DNA of 64,000 nucleotides from NCBI GenBank assembly GCA_903813345.2, contig CAIIXF020000009.1, positions 9,730,030 through 9,794,029 on the forward strand, written 5' to 3'. Each line of letters begins with the position of its first letter. Position 1 is the stretch's first letter. Shown here piece by piece: positions 10,501 through 19,500 of this stretch. The translations under genes and the position numbers were made by a program. Below the pieces are notes generated by a model. The model ran no database searches, was not told the DNA's origin, and worked only from the letters and a program-made list of their open reading frames with translations. This DNA comes from Owenia fusiformis (lineage: Eukaryota; Annelida; Polychaeta; Sabellida; Oweniidae).

Positions 10501-13500
10501 CCCATGGGAAAAAAATAATTCATCTGATTTTTCAAAATGAGTATTCTGCTTCAATTATTACATTTATATGCACACTAGTATCTTGTTGACCTATATTCAG
10601 CACTGTATTGATGTATAGGCCACTTATTAGGGTCATAATTCAATCATGAAGTGTAGAGGCATAGATTCCAAACCAGGAAGTATTTTTGTGTCTGTCAAAA
10701 TCCATTTACATCCTACGCATCCCTGCATCTTATCCAAATATGTTACTACATAATGAAATATAATAGTATAATCTTTGGTTTTACAAACTTGTATGATATT
10801 TGATAAGTGTAAAAGTTGTTTTTGGAGCATTTTTCTATAGCCATTTTGTAGGGGAAAAAGTGATGAAAAAATGTACAATCTTTTAATTTTAAGTATGACC
10901 TGAATCGATTGCAAACTTCATATTTGCACATTTGATGAGATAAAACATTTGTGTCGTATTGTGAAATTATTAAGTTTGCAATCGATTCAGGTCATAGTGT
11001 ATTTTTGGTATTTCTGTGATAATCAATTGAAACCAATGGCCTCTATTGGGATCTGCTGATATCCTCATGTTAAGTCAATGGTGCACAGCTCCATGTAAGT
11101 CAATACAACCTTACTGAACGAAATGATCCCTATCTCAGCTTATGTGTGTCCGAGCACTTTAATATTTTCCAAAGTATTATATGACATTTTATTCTTCATG
11201 TTACACCTATGAATGATTCATTTTGACCATAGGGATATTTGCCAATAATTGCACCTTGTCCTTTTCAAAGATTGTATCATTTGGAGCAATATATTGGGCA
11301 CATTTTCTGAAAAATTCAAAAGATTCTGTTCAGTGACCTGTCTTAGCTCCTACTTTTAGCAATAAAAAAAAATTCAAAATTGTGCAATAGTAAGACCAAA
11401 CAAAATGGTTAGATGATTAAGTTCTAATTTTTTATTTGTTTTGATATTTTATAGCTCTAAAGATCATTAAAGAGGCTCAACAGCAGCATGGGCTTAGACA
11501 TGGTGACTTTCAACGGTACAGGTAAGTCATCATTCGTTCTTTACATATTACATAATCTTAGAGAACACATAAAGCTTTAAACCTGTTAGAAAAATTTGTT
11601 TATTTTGTAAATTGTCAGGTGCTAAATAGTCAAATCACTAATGGGTTTCTAACATGGTGATAGTTCGCGATCATATATATTCTTAGATTTTCGGCACACA
11701 GACTAATATGGACATTCTAAAAATTTTGATCCGCATTGCCAAGCGGGAATCGCACTCCTTCATGGTGAAAATTCAAGATGGCCGCCAAAAATATCGTCAA
11801 ATATGTATATTTTTTTGATAATTTTTTTACTGACTTTATTTCAATAAAATGTGATAAATTAGTGTCTTCAGGTATTATCTAATAATATTCCTACCAAATG
11901 AATTTTTTATTAAGTATAAACATAAGAAATTGCTTTAATAGCGCCATCTTTTGATATAATTATACCAAAATTGACGTCAAAATAACAAACATTTCCCTTA
12001 TTCACTACTTCTTTTCAATAAAATTTGACAAGTTTATATTTTATCAAGGCTTACTGATAATATTCAACATATATCCGTCAAAATATTTCATTATAATCAA
12101 TAAAGAAGAGTGTTGGGTAGCCCCACCTATAGGTATATATGCTCTGAAACATAAATTAATGATTATTATTTTATTCATGCTGACCCAATTTGCTTATTCT
12201 TAAATAACTGTTATCTGTAATGAAAATGTTAGATTTTCTGCACACAGACTAATATGTATATTTTAAAGATCTCAATCCGCATTGCCAAGCACGATTCTCA
12301 CTCCTTCGAGGTTAAAATTCAAGATGGCCACCAAAATAATCGTCAAATAAGAATATTTTTTTGATACTTTTTTTTCTGCTTTTATTTCAATAAAATGTGA
12401 TAAATTAGTGTCTTCAGTTATTATTTAATAATATTCCCACCAAACAGTTTTTTGTTAAGTATAAATATAAGAAATTGCTTTTACAGCGCCACCTTTTGAT
12501 AAAATTATACCAAAATTAACGTCAAAATAATAAACAATTCCCTTATTCACTTCTTCTTTTCAATAAAATTTGACAAGTTTATATTTTATCAATTCTTTAG
12601 TGATAACATTCAACATATATCTGTCAAAATATTTCATTATATCCAATAAAGAAGAGTGTTGTGCAGCCCCACCTATAGGTATATGCATCAAACTGAAACA
12701 TAAATTAATAATTATTATTATTTTATTCATGCTGACCCAATTTGCTTATTCTTAAGTAACTGTTATCTGGAATAAAAATGTTAGTGTTTCTCATGTTGAC
12801 GTGTATAAAGTCAACAAATTATATCAACCCAGACTAAACACCTGTACTTGCTGCCGAACAGCCCCTCTTTGCACTGTTCAAGCAGTAATAGTGGACAATG
12901 GCAAGAGGAGATGGGAGAAAAAGCGAAGCTGATAAGGATACTTGGTGGAATACACACTGAGATGGGAGCATTTCACATCTTGGGCAATCTATGAGAGAAT
13001 ACTTGGATGGATAATCTCCCTCTCTCAAGCTGGCATAGCCACATCTGGTACAGCTGATTCCTTTATCAAATTAACCAACTCGCACTAACTTGCAGAGCAC
13101 ATCATATTTCTGCCTGTAGTCTTTATATTCTTGACAAAAAAGCCTGTGAGACACATTGTTTGTGCTGTGATATCGATGAATAACCTCAGTTTGAGTTGGA
13201 TGACTGGGTGAAAAAACAGTCCCAGCTGAATGGCTCTTCCCAATTTAAGTTCTGGTTGATGGTAATGGATCTTAAACTTTTGAGAGGGCAACTTCAGCCT
13301 ATACAAAGACACCCTTTCTGAGTTGTTGCCATGCCTTTTTATACTCAATCACACAAACTAGTTAAGGTGGCTACCAGTTTTATCCGTGACATGAACCAAT
13401 TTAATGCAACACACCAATCAGTGCTTGGTGAATTCATTAAGGAAAACTAAACATTGATTAAAACAACAAGGCACATGACATGAACGAAATCATACCATCT

Positions 13501-16500
13501 AGACATTGTTTTGGACAGTTATGAAACTACATGTAACAGTTTAGAGTCTGGTATAAGAAATAAGAGAGGAAACTGTAAAAGGAGGCATATTTATCCTGAA
13601 AATTCCCTACCTAGAAACTGGCAAGATTGTTTGTGCTTGAAGTAAAACAAGAGAGAACTGTTTCAAATCCTTACTGCAAATGTGAGCATTATAATTATTC
13701 ATGAACGAAAAAGACTTCTCGCAACCTTTGATCAGGATGTCATGTGTCAATCCACAAAAACAATCCACCAAAGACAAATAACCTTGCACACGATCAACAC
13801 ATTTTTTCTGAATGAACCAATATGAGTTGGATTTGACGAGGGGAGACAGTTCAGGTACTTGGCAGCACATGAAATGGCGAATTCCATTGGGCCTCAAAAA
13901 GTCTATGTCTGCCATTATTCCACTCATTGACAAGTTACACCTGGATTTCATGGAAGCAGGGGCAGAATTATAACATGGGACAGATGAAACTCATTTTCAC
14001 AACTGATGAATGCACTTCTCAGTCTAATAGATGATCCTTTATTAATGTTATGTTGCTGTATGATAAATTCAGGAATGACACCTCAATCAACACTGCAAGA
14101 AGGAATACATTTTTACAGAAGACTACTTTATTATTGACCACATTCCTCCAACAGCTGACGCCTTAATGCAACACTGCAAGGGAGCATTGTACCAAGGTGT
14201 GCATATCTGGGGTCAGTTTAACAAACCAAGTCCTATCATTCCCCGGGTATCATTCCATCTCCAAAGAACTGGGGCTGGAGAACAGAGCCAAGAGACAACA
14301 CTCAGAAGCCACACAGGACTACCTTAAAGCAGATGGCTGATGCTAGTCAACCATTAGTGTGGTTGTCAGAAGCAGTGTTTTCCATGAAGATGTACCATGT
14401 ACCAGCTTGAAGGCTACTCTAGTATGCACATCATTGTGTGCCTGCAATGGAGAGTATTCATTAGAATAACTAAAGTAAGGGTTTAAATATGGACGAAATC
14501 TTAAAAATGGGGGGGGGGAATGAACAACCAAAATCTTCTTTTTTGATAATTTAAATATTTTTCAGGGTAGAAATATTATAAATTGATGTTGAAAAATACT
14601 AATTAACCACATTTTATTGAAAAAAAGGAATGAAAAAAATTATCAAATGAATATTATATAATTGTCGGCAATTTTGGCGGCCATCTTGGATTTTCACCAA
14701 GAAGGAGGGAGAACCGCGCTTGGCAATGCGGATCAAAATTTTTAGAATGTCCATATTAGTCTATGTGCCAAAAATCTAAGAATATATATGATCACGAACT
14801 ATCGAGCCATTATTGACTGGGCTAAAAACGATTTTGTGCTACGCCCACTTATATTTTGGTGGAAATGAGTGTGCAGCTTTCTTGAAACTAATTGATCTGC
14901 AAGCAGTTAAGTATAATGTTGCTTTTTTATTTCATATGCTGTTTTTAAAAGGATTATTTTACAGTAAATATTTTGAATTATGTTCTAGGGGGTATTGTGC
15001 CCGTAGGATTAGGCGACTTAGAAAGTCACTTAACTTCCCTCAGGGTAATAAACACAGAAATGTCCCAAAGAAGATCACCCTCGAGCACCTCACTGATGCA
15101 CGGTATGTTCACTACAATTGCTTTCTCTTAGTCATACTTTAAGGCTTTGAACAATATTAAGGGTTTGAAAATCAAATTATATTTTATTTTATTTTTTCAC
15201 ATTTTATATTTACTTAGACTCAACAATGACGCATTTCGGTTTGTTTGGAGAACAGTCTCCAGGGCTAATAATTTTTTTATGAAAAATATAGAAATATCAC
15301 CATAATTAAATTATGAGTAATTCAAAAGAAGACAATTTAAATTTACAAGATGTAGAAATATCATAATTGTCCGAAGCAGCTTAACATGCAGAAGACAGAT
15401 TCAACAAAAAAGTCTCGATTTGGAGAAAGAAGTTCATCAGTGTACTGATACAAATTAAATCATGACTATTCCAAACATTCAAATCTATGATATGTAAAAA
15501 AATCAAATTTGTCAAAATAGGGCGTTCAATTACAGTGATAAACCTTGTTCTCCAAACCAAGAGTAGTCCTTTAAATAAATCATTTGAAAATTTATAAAAA
15601 GCTGCATCTGATGAATTTTTCTTTATGTTTTATAGTTTATTCCATTTCTGACCACTTTTAGATTCCTTTACTTGCCCCTAGTGGAGGCTGAGAGGGCTTG
15701 GAGTCAAGCAATGCAGCTTAAATCAGAGGCCAACACAGAACCACGTAAAAAATTCCATATGTCAAGTCGATTGAAGAAGGCTGTGCAGCATTCCCAGGAA
15801 TTCGTCAAGTTGACGTCAAGTGATAAATGTGACGCAAGGACAAAGCTTGAAGCCCAGGCGTATGATAGCTGGATTAATGGTACTCTGAAGTTTGAGTTGG
15901 GAAAGTGGAAACAAGCCATAGAAGATTTCACAAATGCAAAGTGAGAATGCCGGTTTACTTTTAACAATGTGTCTCATATCAAATGTAGATTCATTTTTTG
16001 AGAAGTTCAGTGAAATTTTATATACCATGATCACTGTGATATTAGCCCTTTGTGTTTAGCAAATTAGGCCATAAGAAGTAGATTCTTTGTTTTGCGTCCT
16101 GGCAAAATCCAAATTATGCAAGGGTACAAGGAAAACAAACACAAACTCAAGAAAAAACACAAACTTGTTTACTGAGAAATGTATACATTTTATGGGCATA
16201 CAAAGCATACAATTTGCAGTGCACATATCTACACATTTTATACAATATATTTTAAACATACCTATTATTCAAGTGCAAAAAATACACAATGTATGCCAAA
16301 GTAATCAGTAACACTGTCAATCGTGATGCACGTCAAATTATCCACCATTTCGTCAAAATCTGATTGAACGAAATGCTGTGGTACTTTCAGACCCTTGTGA
16401 TTGTTATTTGGATGTATTTGTTTTTTCTGAATTACTCAAAATCGTCCAAGCAAGGAGACGCAAAACAAAGAATCTACTTCTTATGGCCTTAATAAAAATG

Positions 16501-19500
16501 ATATCCAGGTTTTTGCAATATACCCCTTATACATCTATGTACACATCTCGTACACTTCCCTCCCAGGATTTTATGAATTTGTATAGTGTTTCATCTCTTC
16601 TCCTTGATAAACCCTATTTGCAATCCCTCCCTTGGTATAACCTCTATGTAATTGATTCATTTGAATGTGGCAGTTCTTATAATCTGCAATCAAAAATTCT
16701 CCATTTATGCATTTTTCTCTCTGCTTTGTTTATACATTGAACAAATAAAGTTTACAGAAATACATTTGTGAGATACCTCCTTATACCATTGTTGATAAAA
16801 CAACCATTGATTAAATGTTTTTCAGGACAATCTATGAGAAGCTTGCAAGTGCTCTCTCTGAAGATGTCCGTATATTGTACACTCAGAGAGTTGAGGAAAT
16901 ATCACCCAATATACGATACTGCGCCTATAACATCGGAGACGAGACGGCCATGAATGACCTTGTACAGATGAGATTGAAGTCTGGGGGTATGGGAGAAGCC
17001 ATGGCTTCAAAGCTGGATGTAAGTTTGACATAAAATATTCATGTTTTCAAAATTCCATGCAATGAATTCTGGCTTCAGTTTCAATGTGCAAACATAACAA
17101 GAATATATCCTAGAAAATATTACACATGTAAGACAAATTGATCTAAATATTCTACTTGAGATTGAAAGTAATGCAACGTATTATCATAACCCGATTAAAT
17201 GAAGTAACATCTTCATAAGTTAATTTAACAGATAATGCAGTCATTATTTGAAAGTCATATGGGTGTTACTTTTTGTGCTGCAAATAGATAAATATCGAGA
17301 AATACGTAAACAGCTTTATTTATGAAGATTGCTGGCTAAGTTGTACAATACCTGAAAATTCCCTAATGCTATCATCAGTTGATGTTCTTTGACGTTTCGT
17401 TTTGCAGGAATTGATCGCACAGACTAGAGAGAAACAGGCAGCGTCTTTCTCGGAGCTTCAGTGGCGAGGTCGGACTGTACCTGTGGGTAATGAACAAGTC
17501 CGAGCATTCTTGTTAAACCTCCAAGAGAGTGAGAAAGAACTACAAGAAACTGAGGTATGTACAAGTTCAGTTAAATGTGTATTGAAGGGCCCACACATCA
17601 AAATAGACAATTGCTCATATCAGGCATATCAGGCACTTAGAAAAGCAGTTTATATTTCAGTTATTTACTCATATACCATACTTTTGAAATATTACAATGG
17701 GAATGAAAATTGGCATTCTCTCAATAATAAATTATGTTTTTCTTCAGGATACTGAGAGTAAAGTGTCGATATATGAAAGCTTATTGAAGGAGTGCATTGA
17801 GGCATTGCAGGTCATGAGAGATGAATTGAAGGGTGACCCGGTAAGTTAGATATTGCATCTAAATGTTGATATTTTTGGAAAAGCCAAACTTATAATGGTT
17901 TAACCCATAATGTTTACAATTGTCATTGTTCTTTTATATCATAGTACTCTTGTTATCCCATCGAACGAAGTTCGGAGGGATAATTAGGGAACACCTCCGT
18001 CCGTCCGTCCAGGCAATAACTCAAATATCGTTGACCCAATTTTGTTCATATTTTGTACACATATACCCTATGGAGTTAGAAGGTGATTTCCAAAATGGCC
18101 GCTCATTTAAAAATGGCAGCCATTTTAGAGCCCATTTTGCAGTAATTTAGGTGCAATATGTAAAACTGTAATAGCAATATTTTTTGAATTATATTATTAT
18201 GTTTTAAATTATATAGGACATTAATAAAGCTAGAAATGTAGATGTTAAAGAAGCACATGGCGGCCATCTTTAAATATGGTGGCCTTTACTCATTATTTTA
18301 CGATTTTTGCTGTAACTCGAAAAGTAGTGGAGTGATTTTGTTCATATTTGGTATGTGAATACTATAAGCATGGCACACTGTCTAATGACACTTTTGGTAG
18401 AAGGTGGCCATTTTGAAAAATGGCCACAATTTTAACGTATTTTACTTTAACTCAAAAAGTAGTGGAGCGATTTTGTTCATATTTGGTATGTGAATACTAT
18501 AAGCATGGCACACCGTCTAATGACACTTTTGGTAGAAGGTGGCCATTTTGAAAAATGGCCACCATTTTAGTATGTATTTTACTATAAGGTATGAGGTTCC
18601 ATATCCATCCGCCAAAAGGTATGACCCCTATATAGTCCATTTAAAAGCTCGTGGTATTGTTCTAAATAACGCCATAGTTGGCTTCTAGGGTACCTAGTAT
18701 GCCACTATTTGGTATCAAAATAAAGAGGAGGAGTTCAACTTTCATTTGAATTACGAAAATAGCGATGTAGGTCAAAAATAGTTCCGACGTGAGCATGCTT
18801 ACTACGCGTTTGCCCATCATATCAGAATTGAGGAAGTGGTAGCAAACGCGAGTCACAATAAATGGACGCTGATATCTCAAAAAGTAACCTGACTCCCTAT
18901 AATTTGATGTAGATCAATCGAACCCCTATATGAACAGGTACATTTTGATATATAACACTATGGGGGGTAAGCGTTTTATAGTTGGTCACGAACGCCATAT
19001 GTGCAAAGTATTGTTATGAATTTTCGAATTTGGTGTTGGATTACGGTACTCATACCATAACTCGAAAAGTAGTGGAGGGATTTTGTTCATATTTGGTATG
19101 TGAATACTATAAGCATGGCACACTGTCTAATGACACTTTTGGTAGAAGGTGGCCATTTTGGAAAATGGTTGCCATTTTTGCTATATACTTTGTAAAAATG
19201 CCAGCCATGGCTGTTTGATGGGGTTTGCTACACTTTGGCGTTGCTGTTGTCTAGTTACAATTGTACTCATCATGGAGTCCTTGTACTCTTCCATAGTATT
19301 GTTCTCTACATATTTCCATTGTATTGGTTTCAGCATTTCAAGGCAGCTCAGCGTGGACAGACACTTGAGGGTAAAGTGTCTAATGGCCAATATCTTCATA
19401 CACATATCACCTACAGCAAGCTGACAAAAACCATAGGTAAGACAGTGCCCCTGCATCAGGGATCATATGCTGACTTGAATTGTCTGCTGTTGCTGCTTTC

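Larger units (their letters stand above)
11659..14803 (+). mobile_element. 3.1-kb long-TIR transposon in SRP68 intron 2
   Basis: The left 140 bp (GATAGTTCGCGATCATATAT onward, including 'gatccgcattgccaagcg' and 'caagatggccgccaaaa') is reverse-complemented at 14665-14803 with very few changes. A direct repeat with a 546-bp period (11685-12230 against 12231-12776) duplicates the left subterminal region. The right half carries a decayed ORF (13690-14400). Target duplication not resolved. The high similarity of the TIRs beside a broken ORF suggests recent movement by another copy's enzyme. Confidence 0.8.
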
